The position numbers and the translations under genes were made by a program. Positions 15,804 to 24,397 of a stretch of DNA of 64,000 bases are shown here, in pieces (the first letter of the stretch is position 1; each line of letters begins with the position of its first letter). The DNA comes from Hamadaea sp013361475. GTDB taxonomy: Bacteria; Actinomycetota; Actinomycetes; Mycobacteriales; Micromonosporaceae. The stretch is taken from positions 186,001 to 250,000 of the forward strand of contig NZ_JBFAHM010000014.1 of the NCBI RefSeq assembly GCF_040654195.1, written 5' to 3'. The notes beneath the pieces were generated by a model. The model made no database searches. It saw nothing but the letters and a program-made list of their open reading frames with translations, and had not been told where the DNA came from.

Positions 15804-16304
15804 ATGCCGAGCCAACCAACGGCAGGCCCGTGGGCCCGATCCGCGCCGCCGATCGCCTTCGCACCGGATGAGTGGGACCTGCTCACCCGCCTGCCCGCTC
15901 GAGTCATGATCGCCGCTACGTCGGCCGAACCCGACAGCGACCGGCGTACGGTCGCCGAGGGCCTGGCCGGCATCGACGCCATCGCCGCCGGGACGGTGTC
16001 CGACTCCGACCTGGTTCGTGCGGTGGTCGCGGCGATCTACGCCGAAGCCGATCCGGATCCGCCCAGCGCCGAGCAGTTCCGCGATCGTCACGCCGGCATC
16101 ACCGAGGTCCTGGTGAACTGCCGCGCCGCCAGTCTCGTGCTGGCCCGGCGGGCCGATCCCGCCGACGCCGCCGCCTATCGGCAGTGGCTGCAACACATCG
16201 CCGCCCGGGTGTGCGGCGCCGCGCGTACCGGGGTCTTCGGGCACCGGGTGAGCGACGCCGAGACCGCGTTCCTCGCGGATCTCCACCGCGCCCTGCAACC
16301 CTGA
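15804..16304 (+). CDS. Conserved hypothetical protein, 166 aa
   Basis: This is a soluble, alpha-helical protein. The first part reads EWDLLTRLPARVMIAATSAEPD and the second ITEVLVNCRAASLVLARRADP, with a regular helical spacing of Ala and charged residues. No membrane segment or catalytic motif is visible and I do not recognise a function. The ATG is set by GAGGAGG 9 nt upstream. It ends at a strong hairpin. Confidence 0.75.
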   Translation: MPSQPTAGPWARSAPPIAFAPDEWDLLTRLPARVMIAATSAEPDSDRRTVAEGLAGIDAIAAGTVSDSDLVRAVVAAIYAEADPDPPSAEQFRDRHAGITEVLVNCRAASLVLARRADPADAAAYRQWLQHIAARVCGAARTGVFGHRVSDAETAFLADLHRALQP

Positions 16305-16309
16305 CCGGC

Positions 16310-16337
16310 CCGAGCCCGCCGATCCCGGCGGGCTCGG
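16310..16337 (+). terminator. Hairpin terminator
   Basis: CCGAGCCCGCC (16310-16320) pairs exactly with GGCGGGCTCGG (16327-16337) around a 6-base loop, just after the stop at 16304. Confidence 0.7.
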
Positions 16338-16341
16338 CCGT

Positions 16342-16347
16342 TACGCT
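16342..16347 (+). promoter_or_regulatory. -10 element TACGCT, leaderless type
   Basis: TACGCT is 7 nt before the ATG at 16355. Confidence 0.4.
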
Positions 16348-16354
16348 CGGCCTC

Positions 16355-17110
16355 ATGCCGTCGCACCTGCAAAGTTGGTACGCCCACCGCGACCAGCCGG
16401 ACGTCGTGCTGGTCGACGGCTTCCACGCCGTGAAGCACGCGCTCCGATTCGGCGCCGACGTGCTGGCGGTGCTCGCGACCGACAAGCCGGCCGCGATGGC
16501 CCTGGCGCATGAGCTGGCGCCCGATCTCGCCGGGGCGTTCGAGATCCTGGCCGCGTCGGTGGAGCCGGCCGTCTTCGCCGACCTGGTGCCCCGGCCGCAT
16601 CCGACCGGGGTGGCCGCGCTCGCCCTGCGGCCGTCGCTCGACCTGGCCGCGCTCGCCGGGCGGGACAGCCCCGTCGTCCTCCTGGAGGACCCCCGGCACC
16701 TGGGCAACATCGGCGCCGTCGTACGCCTCGCGGCCGGATTCGGCGTCGCCGGCGTACTGACGACCGGGGTGACCGATCCCTGGCATCCGGCCGCCCTCCG
16801 GGGCAGCGCGGGGCTGCACTTCGCCACCGCGGTCGCCCGGATCGACCTCGGCGCACGCCCGGCGGGCCCGGTCTACGTGCTCGATCCGGACGGCGCGGAC
16901 ATTCGGGACCTGAGCTTCCCGGACGACGCGGTGCTCGCGTTCGGCACCGAACGGCACGGCGTCTCCGCCGAGCTGCGGGCGATGGCCACGCAGCTGGTCG
17001 CGATCCCGATGCGGCCCGGCGTCTCCAGCTTCAACCTCGCCACCAGCGTGGCGATGGCGTTGTTCCACTGGACCACGCGAGATCGGCAGCGGATGGTCGA
17101 CTCCGCTTGA
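16355..17110 (+). CDS. TrmH/SpoU-family RNA 2'-O-methyltransferase
   Basis: This 251-residue SPOUT enzyme transfers a methyl group from SAM to a ribose 2'-OH of rRNA or tRNA. The three motifs are present: LEDPRHLGNIGAVVRLA (motif 1), FGTERHGVS (motif 2) and IPMRPGVSSFNLATSVAMAL (motif 3, forming the SAM knot). An N-terminal substrate-binding domain of about 85 residues precedes it. The target nucleotide cannot be told. The ATG is supported by the TACGCT hexamer. Confidence 0.9.
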   Translation: MPSHLQSWYAHRDQPDVVLVDGFHAVKHALRFGADVLAVLATDKPAAMALAHELAPDLAGAFEILAASVEPAVFADLVPRPHPTGVAALALRPSLDLAALAGRDSPVVLLEDPRHLGNIGAVVRLAAGFGVAGVLTTGVTDPWHPAALRGSAGLHFATAVARIDLGARPAGPVYVLDPDGADIRDLSFPDDAVLAFGTERHGVSAELRAMATQLVAIPMRPGVSSFNLATSVAMALFHWTTRDRQRMVDSA

Positions 17111-17148
17111 CGCGAGGGGCCGTCGGGAGCAGGGTGAAGTCTGTGGGG

Positions 17149-17799
17149 ATGGTCGTCTCGTGCCCGCGGTGCGGTGGCCCGGTGCGGCCGCCGGATCTCA
17201 TGCGGTCCGTGTGGCGCTGCGACCGCTGCGGCCCCGTACCTCCGTTGCACGTCGCCGAACACGCCGCCGCCGAGACGGTCAACACCGCCGCCACCCTCGC
17301 CGCCAAGGCGGAGTTCCCCGTCTGGTGCCCGTGGCCCCTGCCGACGGGCTGGATGGTCACCGGACTGGGCTGGGCGGGAGACGAGCGTACGGGGGTCTCG
17401 GCGACCGTCATCGCCTGCAGCGGACCGGCGTCGCTGATCGACGGCCCGGCCGACATGCTGTTCATCGCCGAGGACCCGGGCGTCGGCCTCGGCGTACGCT
17501 TCGCCGGCCTGCCCGGGCCGGACCCCGGTCCCACCATCACCGAGCTGGCCGTCACGACGCTCGCCCACGCCAAGGTCAAAGTGGCCGGTCATCCGGCTCC
17601 GATGTGGGCACTCGACGCGCCCGAGGATCGAAGCGCGTACGTGGGGGAGGCCCGGGGCCGGTGGCTGTGGACGGTCGCGTGGCCCGCGCCCGCCGGATAC
17701 CTGCTCGCGGAGGATCTGTCCTTGCACGACCTCGCCGAGTGGGTCCCGGGTGGACTCGTCTTCGGCGCCGCGTCGCCTTACCTCTCAGGACGGTCCTGA
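17149..17799 (+). CDS. Zinc-ribbon protein of the DUF6758 type
   Basis: The N-terminus has a CxxC-N19-CxxC zinc ribbon (CPRCGG ... CDRCG) and the protein continues as a beta-rich domain (PTGWMVTGLGWAGDE, MLFIAEDPGVGLGVRFAGL). This layout is known from actinobacterial DUF6758 proteins of unknown function. ATG 17149 is chosen; GTG 17134 and a TTG overlapping the previous stop are possible. It follows the methyltransferase gene closely and may be in the same transcript. Confidence 0.75.
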   Translation: MVVSCPRCGGPVRPPDLMRSVWRCDRCGPVPPLHVAEHAAAETVNTAATLAAKAEFPVWCPWPLPTGWMVTGLGWAGDERTGVSATVIACSGPASLIDGPADMLFIAEDPGVGLGVRFAGLPGPDPGPTITELAVTTLAHAKVKVAGHPAPMWALDAPEDRSAYVGEARGRWLWTVAWPAPAGYLLAEDLSLHDLAEWVPGGLVFGAASPYLSGRS

Positions 17800-17926
17800 C
17801 CAGGCCGTTAGTGCATCCGGCGCGGTCACTCCGAAGTGCGCGAATGATTCACTGAGGACCCCCTGGACTGCTAGGCTTATGCCCGAATGCGGCGAATGGG
17901 CGCCGCGTGGAGGGGGAGTGGACCGC

Positions 17927-18085
17927 ATGGTCAAGAAGATCCTCGTCTGGGGCGGGCTTGCCTTTCTGATCTTCTTCGTGGCGTTCCGACCTGACTCGGC
18001 GGCCAACGTCGTGAAGTCGATGGGGGGCACCGTGATGGACATCGCGCAAGGCGTCGGTGACTTCGTCTCCAGCCTCGTGGCCTGA
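17927..18085 (+). CDS. Small single-pass membrane protein
   Basis: This 52-residue protein has a basic start (MVKKILVW), one hydrophobic helix (GGLAFLIFFVAF) and an amphipathic C-terminal part (AANVVKSMGGTVMDIAQGV). The ATG has GGAGGGGGA 9 nt upstream. Small proteins of this type stand before PH-domain genes in several actinomycetes. The function is unknown. Confidence 0.7.
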   Translation: MVKKILVWGGLAFLIFFVAFRPDSAANVVKSMGGTVMDIAQGVGDFVSSLVA

Positions 18086-18103
18086 TCGGCCGGTTCACCC
18101 CCG

Positions 18104-18934
18104 ATGACGACCGGACCTTTTGAGCCCGACGGCTCCGACGAGCCGCGGCGCGACCGCGACAACGAACCGATTCCCCAGGCTCGTGGGGAGTCCACTCCTC
18201 AGTCCGATGACGACACTCATTTCATCGGCCGCGCGCACGTAGGTGCCGCGGCCGGTGCCGCTTCCGCCGGCGGCGCACCGCCACCGCCATACGCGGGTGG
18301 GCCGGACGACTTCCCGGACATCAGCGAGGAGGAGGTCTCCGGGCTCGGCGGCGGAGCGGGCGTCCCGATCAGCCCCCGGCGGGTGCTGCCGCTCGAGGAC
18401 GAGCCGAGCGCTCTGGTGGCGCGCTATCTCTTCCCGACCGAGCGCTATCGCGGTGAGTGGCGCAAGCACTGGATCCACTTGATCAACCACATCCTGGTGG
18501 GCGCGGTGGCCACACTGGCCCTGGGCTACCTCACCGGGTTCCTGGCCAAGCAGGACATGCCGAGCCTCAGCGTCATCGCCGTCGTGGTGTACGCACTGGT
18601 CATGGGCTGGGTGGCCTGGAGCGTGGCGGACTGGTACTACGACCGGTTCATCCTGACGAACAAGCGGGTCATGGTCGTGCGTGGGTTGATCACCCGAAAC
18701 GTCGCCATGATGCCGCTGCTGCGGGTCACCGACATGAAGTACGAGCAGTCGCCGTTGGGCCGCATGCTCAATTACGGCACGTTCGTGCTGGAGTCGGCCG
18801 GTCAGGACCAAGCCCTCCGCGAGGTCAAGCACCTGCCCAACCCGAACGAGCTCTACCTGCGCGTCGTCGAGGAGATGTACGAGCCGGCGGCCGTCGAGGC
18901 GCGCCTCGGCCGAGAGGCCGAAGACGAGGGCTGA
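18104..18934 (+). CDS. Bacterial PH-domain (bPH2/YdbS-like) membrane protein
   Basis: This 276-residue protein has an N-terminal disordered segment of about 95 residues rich in Asp, Arg and Gly. Two membrane helices follow (about residues 127-150 and 158-182), then a bPH2 domain with the pattern RFILTNKRVMVVRGLITRNVAMMPL and LLRVTDMKYEQSPLG. Such proteins sit at the membrane with the PH domain in the cytoplasm; the ligand is unknown. It lies 18 bases after the small membrane protein, probably in one operon. Confidence 0.85.
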   Translation: MTTGPFEPDGSDEPRRDRDNEPIPQARGESTPQSDDDTHFIGRAHVGAAAGAASAGGAPPPPYAGGPDDFPDISEEEVSGLGGGAGVPISPRRVLPLEDEPSALVARYLFPTERYRGEWRKHWIHLINHILVGAVATLALGYLTGFLAKQDMPSLSVIAVVVYALVMGWVAWSVADWYYDRFILTNKRVMVVRGLITRNVAMMPLLRVTDMKYEQSPLGRMLNYGTFVLESAGQDQALREVKHLPNPNELYLRVVEEMYEPAAVEARLGREAEDEG

Positions 18935-19021
18935 CCATTCGGACCCTGGTCCTCCTCCCCTGGGATGTGCCACTCTGTGGGACACGACACAGGGTGCCGG
19001 GCGGGGAGGCGGTGGCGCGCG

Positions 19022-19699
19022 TTGGCTGGAAGGTCCACGATCGAGGACGAGTTCCGCGAGTTCGTCGCGGCTCGTTCCGGTGCCCTCCTGCGCAGCGCGT
19101 ACCTGCTCGCCGGGGACTGGGCGACCGCCGAGGACCTTCTCCAGACCGCGTTGACCAAGACCTATCTCGCCTGGCGGCGGCTCGGCGAGATCGAGGCCGT
19201 CGAGCCGTACGCGCGACGCGTACTGGTCAACACGGCGACCTCGTGGTGGCGGCGGCGCTGGCACGGTGAACGGCCGACGGAGTTCCTGCCGGAGCGGGCC
19301 GTCGCCGACGCCACCGAGGAGCAGCTCGACCGGGATCTTCTCTGGAAGCATGTGAAGGCGCTCCCAGCACGACAACGCGCCGTGCTAGTTCTGCGTTTCT
19401 ACGAGGACATGTCCGAAGCACAGACCGCCGAACTCCTCGACATCTCCCCGGGAACCGTCAAGAGCCAGACATCCCGGGCACTCGGCACCCTCCGGCAGCG
19501 GCTCGCAGCCGAGGGTGTCCAGATTCCGGGGCTGACCCTGCCCGAACCGAAGCCCGCGGCCCGCCCCGCCCCGGCGGCGGAGCAGCGACCGGCGACCGAA
19601 CGCCGGGCCGCTCCCGCCGCGGCCAAGCCGCAACGCGTACCGGCTCCGCGGAGCACCAGCGCCCGTCCGGCCATTCCGGTCCCGGCGGAGGGGCGATGA
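19022..19699 (+). CDS. SigE-family ECF RNA polymerase sigma factor
   Basis: Sigma region 2 is seen as EFREFVAARSGALLRSAYLLAGD with WATAEDLLQTALTKTYLAW, and region 4 as LPARQRAVLVLRFYEDMSEAQTAELLDISPGTVKSQTSRAL, the SigE-family (TIGR02983) pattern of actinomycetes. The C-terminal tail of about 70 residues is rich in Pro, Ala and Arg. The start is uncertain: TTG 19022 fits domain start best, with GTG 18977 and ATG 18965 possible. It overlaps the next gene by 4 bases (ATGA), which implies translational coupling and a possible anti-sigma partner. Confidence 0.88.
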   Translation: MAGRSTIEDEFREFVAARSGALLRSAYLLAGDWATAEDLLQTALTKTYLAWRRLGEIEAVEPYARRVLVNTATSWWRRRWHGERPTEFLPERAVADATEEQLDRDLLWKHVKALPARQRAVLVLRFYEDMSEAQTAELLDISPGTVKSQTSRALGTLRQRLAAEGVQIPGLTLPEPKPAARPAPAAEQRPATERRAAPAAAKPQRVPAPRSTSARPAIPVPAEGR

Positions 19700-20868
19700 A
19701 GAGCGCGCCCTCCGAGACCGAGGCCACCCGAGCCCTCCGCGAGATGTTTGCGGCCCAGGCCCGGGAGGTGCCCGTCGCCCAGGACCTGTCCGGCGTGACT
19801 GTGCGGCGGGCTCGCAAACTCGCCCGGCGCAGGGCGGTCCTCGGCGGTCTCGCCGCCACCGTGGCGTTCGTCCTGACGATCACCGGTATCGGCGTCTGGC
19901 GGCAGTGGACCGCTCCGGTCGAGCAGTCCGACCTCGCCGGGTCCGGCCGGGTGGAGTTCGAGGCGGACGCCCACCAGGTCCCGATGGGCAGCGGCACCGC
20001 TCCGCTCATGGTGGACCTCGTCCTCGGGAATCGCCTCTACGACGCCACCAACGGGACCTGGCGGGACCTCAAGGGCGGCGCCGACTCGGGCGTTGTGCGT
20101 ACCCAATCCGGCTGGTTGGTCGGCGGATCGACCACCTTGCGCCTGCTGCGGACCGATGGGTCCCAGGTGCCGTTGGCCGACGCGGTCGACGGCTGGGCGG
20201 TCAGCGCGGACGGGTCGGAGGTGGCCGTGGTCCGGGGCGAGACCCTGCAGCTGGACCGGCTGGGCCGCGACGGCCTGCAGAACCTCGTGACCGGCGCCAT
20301 CCCGGCCGGCTGGCGGCCGATCGGCTTCCTCGCCACCGCGGTGCTGCTGACGTCGAGTGACCGCAGCCAGTTCGCGGTCTGGCGCCGCGACGGCACCTTC
20401 GACCAGGCCGACGGGCTGACCCAGGTCTACCCGAGCTTCCAGTCCGACACCTTCGCCGTCGTCCCGGGCTCGGTCGGCCGGCCCTGCCTCGTCCGGGTCT
20501 CGGTGAGCAGTGGTCACCTCGAACGCGAGGACGCGGCCGGGTGTCACGAGTTCCTGGAACGGGGGGCGGCGCACGCCGTCGTCTCACCGAACGGGCAGAA
20601 CCTCGCCACGCCGTTCGACGGTGGACTGTGGATCATCAACCTGGCCCGGTCCGTGACCGCCGCGAGCGCCAACGGGGCGGCCGCCCCGGTTTGGATCGCG
20701 GCCTGCGCCTCCGACGCCGACGCCGTTCCGGTCTGGCAGGACGACGCCACCGTGATCACGACCTTCCGCGGCGACCTCGTGGCCTGCGCGGTCGACGGCA
20801 CGCAGCGCGCCGTGCAGGCGCCGCAGGGCGTACCGTCCGGCGGCCGGCTCGTCACGATCAAGCGGTAG
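19696..20868 (+). CDS. Single-pass membrane protein, possible partner of the sigma factor
   Basis: The N-terminus of about 45 residues is cytoplasmic with basic residues (VRRARKLARRRA). One membrane helix follows (about residues 55-73, GLAATVAFVLTITGIGVW), then about 310 extracytoplasmic residues rich in beta strand that read like a beta-propeller (repeats with DG, W and G spacing). No zinc-anti-sigma HxxxCxxC motif is seen. The 4-base overlap with the SigE-family gene is the main reason to suspect an anti-sigma role, by analogy with genes downstream of ECF sigmas. Confidence 0.75.
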   Translation: MKSAPSETEATRALREMFAAQAREVPVAQDLSGVTVRRARKLARRRAVLGGLAATVAFVLTITGIGVWRQWTAPVEQSDLAGSGRVEFEADAHQVPMGSGTAPLMVDLVLGNRLYDATNGTWRDLKGGADSGVVRTQSGWLVGGSTTLRLLRTDGSQVPLADAVDGWAVSADGSEVAVVRGETLQLDRLGRDGLQNLVTGAIPAGWRPIGFLATAVLLTSSDRSQFAVWRRDGTFDQADGLTQVYPSFQSDTFAVVPGSVGRPCLVRVSVSSGHLEREDAAGCHEFLERGAAHAVVSPNGQNLATPFDGGLWIINLARSVTAASANGAAAPVWIAACASDADAVPVWQDDATVITTFRGDLVACAVDGTQRAVQAPQGVPSGGRLVTIKR

Positions 20869-20925
20869 CAGGTCCGACGGGATCTTCGCCGGGGAGTATC
20901 CGGCCGGTTGACGCCCGTCACGCCC

Positions 20926-20931
20926 TATGGT
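20926..20931 (+). promoter_or_regulatory. -10 element TATGGT, leaderless type
   Basis: TATGGT is 7 nt before the GTG at 20939. A TTGACG occurs at 20908 but the spacing of 12 nt is too short for a normal -35. Confidence 0.4.
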
Positions 20932-20938
20932 GACGAGT

Positions 20939-21559
20939 GTGAACATGCAACTGTTCGGCGAGATGTTCGTAACCCTGCTCGTCATCACGGACCCGCCGGG
21001 CATGGTCCCGATCTTCCTGGCGCTCACCGGAGCCCTGCCGGCGCGGGAGCGCAACCGGGCCGCGTGGCAGGCGGTCGCGCTCGCCTTCGTGGTGATCGTG
21101 ATCTTCGCGGTCGCCGGGCAGAAGATCCTGGACTACCTGCAGATCGACCTCCCCGCCCTGCAGGGAGCGGGTGGACTGCTGCTCATCCTGGTCGCGCTCG
21201 AGCTGCTCACGGGCAAGGCCGACGACCCGCACCAGCAGGCCACCTCCAACATCGCGCTCGTGCCGTTGGGCACGCCGCTGCTGGCCGGGCCGGGCGCGAT
21301 CGTCGCCACCATGCTCGAAGTGCGCAAGGCCGACGAGCCGGTCGACTACGTCGCCATCTCGTTGGCGATCATCGCCGTGATGGTGGCCGTCTGGCTGGTG
21401 CTGCGGTTCTCCGGGACGCTCGTGCGCATCCTGCGGCCCGGCGGGATCGAGGTGCTCACCCGGATCGCCGGTCTGCTGCTGGCGGCGATCGCGGTGCAGC
21501 TCATGGCCGGCGCGATCGGGCAGTTCGTCGACGCGTACCGGTCGTCGCGGGGGATGTGA
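20939..21559 (+). CDS. MarC-family integral membrane protein
   Basis: This 206-residue protein has six hydrophobic helices and the MarC hallmark ITDPPGMVPIFLAL in helix 1, plus LLAGPGAIVATML in the middle. The function of MarC/UPF0056 proteins is still unsettled; they are not proven to be transporters for antibiotics despite the name. GTG 20939 is preferred because of the TATGGT hexamer; ATG 20927 or 20945 are alternatives. Confidence 0.88.
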   Translation: MNMQLFGEMFVTLLVITDPPGMVPIFLALTGALPARERNRAAWQAVALAFVVIVIFAVAGQKILDYLQIDLPALQGAGGLLLILVALELLTGKADDPHQQATSNIALVPLGTPLLAGPGAIVATMLEVRKADEPVDYVAISLAIIAVMVAVWLVLRFSGTLVRILRPGGIEVLTRIAGLLLAAIAVQLMAGAIGQFVDAYRSSRGM

Positions 21560-21595
21560 GCGGGCGTTGTCACACCGGTGCGGCAGGATGGTCGC

Positions 21596-22474
21596 ATGAC
21601 GTCGGAACGCACGGGCAGCATCCCGGAGCAACTGGGCTTCGACCTCGGCGAGCTGCCCGACCGGCTGTTCACCTGCACGCCCAGCAAGCTGACGTCCTAT
21701 CTCGACTGCCCGCGGCGCTACCGCTACGCGTACGTGGACCGGCCCGCGCCCCCCAAAGGCCCGCCGTGGGCGCACAACTCGCTCGGGGCCAGCGTGCATA
21801 CGGCGCTTAAGAATTGGTACGCCGTGGAGCCCGCCCGTCGTTCGTCGGTCGCGTTGGCGCCGTTGCTCCGGGCGACCTGGGTCACCGAGGGCTACCGGGA
21901 CGCCGACCAGCAGCGGGAGGTCTTCGCCCGGGCGCTCGCCTGGCTCGAGAGCTACGTCGCCACGCTGGACCCGGCCGACGAGCCGGTCGGCGTCGAGCGG
22001 GTCGTCGCGGCGAAGACGTCGGTGCTGGCCCTGTCCGGGCGGGCCGACCGGATCGACCGCCGGGGCGACGAGCTGGTCATCGTGGACTACAAGACCGGTC
22101 GTTCGACGAGTACGCCGGACGACGCGCGCGGCTCGCTGGCGCTCGCCCTTTACGCGTACGCGGCGACGCGGCAGTTCCGCCGCCGGTGCACCCGGGTGGA
22201 GCTGCACCACCTGCCGACGGGCACCGTCGCGGCGCACGAGCACACCGAGGAGACCCTGCAACGGCAGGTGACCCGGGCCGAGGGGACGGCCAAGGACATC
22301 ATCGCGGCGGAGAAGCAACTGGCGCAGGGGCGGGACCCCGACGACGTCTTCCCGCCGCAGCCGGGCGCGCTGTGTTCGTGGTGCGACTACCGCAAGACCT
22401 GCCCGGCCGGAGCCGCTGCTCCCGTCCGCGAGCCCTGGACGTCGGTCACGTTGCCGACGGGCGACGAGAGCTGA
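21596..22474 (+). CDS. RecB-like PD-(D/E)XK nuclease with Fe-S cysteines
   Basis: This 292-residue protein has the nuclease core GRADRIDRRGDELVIVDYKTG, which supplies the Asp and the D-x-K catalytic residues. One cysteine near the N-terminus (YLDCPRRYRY) and three in the C-terminus (LCSWCDYRKTCPAG) form the four-cysteine iron-sulfur cluster typical of Cas4/AddB/RecB-family exonucleases. It is likely a DNA-processing enzyme of the single-domain RecB-exonuclease group, widespread in actinomycetes. There is no adjacent cas gene. The ATG follows CAGGAT at 6 nt, and the 3' end overlaps the convergent methyltransferase by 29 bases. Confidence 0.88.
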   Translation: MTSERTGSIPEQLGFDLGELPDRLFTCTPSKLTSYLDCPRRYRYAYVDRPAPPKGPPWAHNSLGASVHTALKNWYAVEPARRSSVALAPLLRATWVTEGYRDADQQREVFARALAWLESYVATLDPADEPVGVERVVAAKTSVLALSGRADRIDRRGDELVIVDYKTGRSTSTPDDARGSLALALYAYAATRQFRRRCTRVELHHLPTGTVAAHEHTEETLQRQVTRAEGTAKDIIAAEKQLAQGRDPDDVFPPQPGALCSWCDYRKTCPAGAAAPVREPWTSVTLPTGDES

Positions 22475-23132
22475 CCGCCGCCACCGCGAAGACGTCGGGG
22501 ACGCCGTCCTCCGGGCCGGCCTCGACGGTGTCGACGATCTCCAGTCCGGCGGCCCGGAAGGCGTTGAGGAGATCGGCCAACGGCAGGTGCCAGGCGCCCA
22601 CCCGGTTGCGTACGCCCTGCGTGGTGAACGAGTCCCAGCGACGTTCGCGCCGGTGGTAGCCGCCGTCGACGATGATCCGGGCCGGATCGCTGCGGTCGGC
22701 GAAGGCCCCGGTGAAGCAGGGATGGATTCCGACGTGGACGAAGCGGCCGCCGGACCGGATGACCCGCGCCGCCTCGCCGATGACGCGCGGGTAGTCGGGC
22801 AGGTCTGTGTGGGTCAGGATGCTCACCGCGAGGTCGACCGACCCCGTCGCGATCGGTAGCGCGGCGGCGTCGGCGGCGGCGACGGGCAGGACCCGCCGGG
22901 CGTGGCGCAGCTGACCCGTCGACAGGTCGACGCCGACCGGCCGCCAGCCCAGGTTACGCAGCACTCCGGCGCGCGCGCCGGTCCCACAGCCGATGTCCAG
23001 GCAGGTACGCCCGTCCCCAGGCGGGACGAGTCGCTGGAGGACGTCGGCGACGCGCTCCGAATAGGAGTTGTGGAGTCCGCCGACCCAGTCGGCGTACCAG
23101 TCGGCGATTTCGTCGTACGCGGCCACGGGCAT
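22446..23132 (-). CDS. SAM-dependent methyltransferase (UbiE/Methyltransf_11 type)
   Basis: This 228-residue class I methyltransferase has motif I in CLDIGCGTGARAG, the acidic residue after beta2 in PVGVDLS, motif II in VDLAVSIL and motif III in RSGGRFVHVG. The acceptor is a small molecule by family habit, not known here. TAGCGT stands 6 nt before the ATG, supporting the start. Confidence 0.85.
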   Translation of the reverse strand: MPVAAYDEIADWYADWVGGLHNSYSERVADVLQRLVPPGDGRTCLDIGCGTGARAGVLRNLGWRPVGVDLSTGQLRHARRVLPVAAADAAALPIATGSVDLAVSILTHTDLPDYPRVIGEAARVIRSGGRFVHVGIHPCFTGAFADRSDPARIIVDGGYHRRERRWDSFTTQGVRNRVGAWHLPLADLLNAFRAAGLEIVDTVEAGPEDGVPDVFAVAAVSSRRPSAT

Positions 23133-23138
23133 GCGCTC

Positions 23139-23144
23139 ACGCTA
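23139..23144 (-). promoter_or_regulatory. -10 element TAGCGT, leaderless type
   Basis: On the minus strand TAGCGT is 6 nt before the ATG at 23132. Confidence 0.4.
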
Positions 23145-23215
23145 AGCCGCTTCCGCGTGCGCTGCCCGTCCCGTTCGCGGCTGGCGAACGGCGTCGGCGT
23201 TGACGAACGGAATCA

Positions 23216-23280
23216 GCGTTGATCATGGAGTTTGCCCCTCGACACACCGGCGACACCGCAGTTAACTCCATGATCAACGC
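23216..23280. repeat. Family 2 inverted repeat, full copy
   Basis: GCGTTGATCATGGAGTT (23216-23232) and its exact reverse complement (23264-23280) enclose a 31-base loop. A single arm identical over 17 bases recurs at 40784-40800. It lies downstream of the fur gene. Confidence 0.92.
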
Positions 23281-23307
23281 GGAGGGGGTTGGGGGTGGGG
23301 GTGGGGG

Positions 23308-23730
23308 TTAGTCGAGGGTGCGGCGGGATTGGCAGTCGGGGCAGAGGCCCCAGAACGTCACCTCGGCCTCGTCGACTTCGAAGCCGTGTGCGGTGTTCGG
23401 ATCGAGGCAGGGTGCCGCGCCGACGGCGCAGTCGACGTCGGCGACCAGTCCGCAGCCTCGGCAGACCACGTGGTGGTGGTTGTCTCCCGTACGCGCCTCG
23501 TACCGCGCGGGCGATCCGGCCGGTTCGATCCGGCGGGCGAGTCCTGCGCGGGAGAGCGCGCCGAGGACGTCGTAGACGGCTTGGGTGGAGACCGAGTCGA
23601 TGCGTTCCCGGACGCGCCGGGTGATCTCGTCGACTTCGAGGTGGCCACCGCCGTCGAGGACGTCGAGCACGGCCAGCCGCGGCCGGGTGACACGCAACCC
23701 GGCCGAGCGGAGCTGCTCCTCACCCGACAT
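23308..23730 (-). CDS. Fur-family metal-dependent transcriptional regulator
   Basis: This 140-residue Fur-family repressor has an N-terminal winged helix (LRVTRPRLAVLDVLD, STQAVYDVLGALSRAGL), the HHHVVCRGCG metal/zinc site and a C-terminal CPDC that completes a structural Zn(Cys)4 site. Family members sense iron, zinc, peroxide or nickel; the effector cannot be told from sequence. The start ATG 23730 is chosen because the domain begins there and TGATATCA lies 2 bases upstream. No katG or siderophore gene is adjacent. Confidence 0.9.
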   Translation of the reverse strand: MSGEEQLRSAGLRVTRPRLAVLDVLDGGGHLEVDEITRRVRERIDSVSTQAVYDVLGALSRAGLARRIEPAGSPARYEARTGDNHHHVVCRGCGLVADVDCAVGAAPCLDPNTAHGFEVDEAEVTFWGLCPDCQSRRTLD

Positions 23731-23866
23731 GCTGATATCAAAGCACGGTCTCTGGAACGGTCCAAGAAAACGGTCGATGAGGTCGCGTGGATCACCGACT
23801 ACGCTGTGCCGCGGAAGGGTCGCACGACCCACGGGGGCCGCTCGGTGAGACATCGAGGAGAAGCGC

Positions 23867-24376
23867 GTGTTCCAGTACATTCTGGGCATTCCGGCCCATC
23901 CGTTGATCGTGCACTTCGCGATCGTCTTCGTCGTCCTGCTCGTCGCCGGTTCGGCCGTCTACGCGCTGGTCCCGCCGGTGCGGCGGCGTACGGGGTGGGC
24001 GGTCGGGCTGCTCGCGGTGGCCGGCCCGATCGCGGCCTGGGTCGCCACGGAGTCGGGCGAGCAGCTGGAGAAGCTGGTCGTCGCCCAGGGTTACCCGCAG
24101 GAATTCCTCGCGAAGATCAACCAGCACGTCACCTACGGCGACCGCACCTGGTACTTCAGCGCCGGCCTCGGAGTGGCGACGTTGCTGCTGATCTTCGTCT
24201 CGACCGCCATCGGCAAGCGCCCGGCCGCCGAGGGGGAGAGCCGCCGCGGCTCGCTCCTCGCCACCATCGGGCTCGGCCTGGTCGTCCTCGTGCTGGCCGG
24301 CTTCACCGGCTACTACCTCTTCAAGACCGGGGACACCGGCGCCCATCTGCGGTGGGTCGACTTCGCGCAGAAGTGA
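23867..24376 (+). CDS. DUF2231 integral membrane protein
   Basis: This 169-residue protein has four membrane helices and the DUF2231 start GIPAHPLIVHFAIVFVVLL. The motif LEKLVVAQGY with NQHVTYGDRTW lies in the extracytoplasmic loop. The family has no proven function; some members are linked to heme or c-type electron carriers. It starts at GTG with GAGGAG 6 nt upstream. It is divergent from fur. Confidence 0.85.
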   Translation: MFQYILGIPAHPLIVHFAIVFVVLLVAGSAVYALVPPVRRRTGWAVGLLAVAGPIAAWVATESGEQLEKLVVAQGYPQEFLAKINQHVTYGDRTWYFSAGLGVATLLLIFVSTAIGKRPAAEGESRRGSLLATIGLGLVVLVLAGFTGYYLFKTGDTGAHLRWVDFAQK

Positions 24377-24397
24377 CGAACGGGTAGAAGGGGAGGA

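Noticed and set aside
15717..16298. A minus-strand gene opposite the 166-aa hypothetical protein
   Set aside because: The plus-strand gene has GAGGAGG at the right distance and a helical amphipathic pattern; the minus frame is Gly/Arg/Asp low-complexity.
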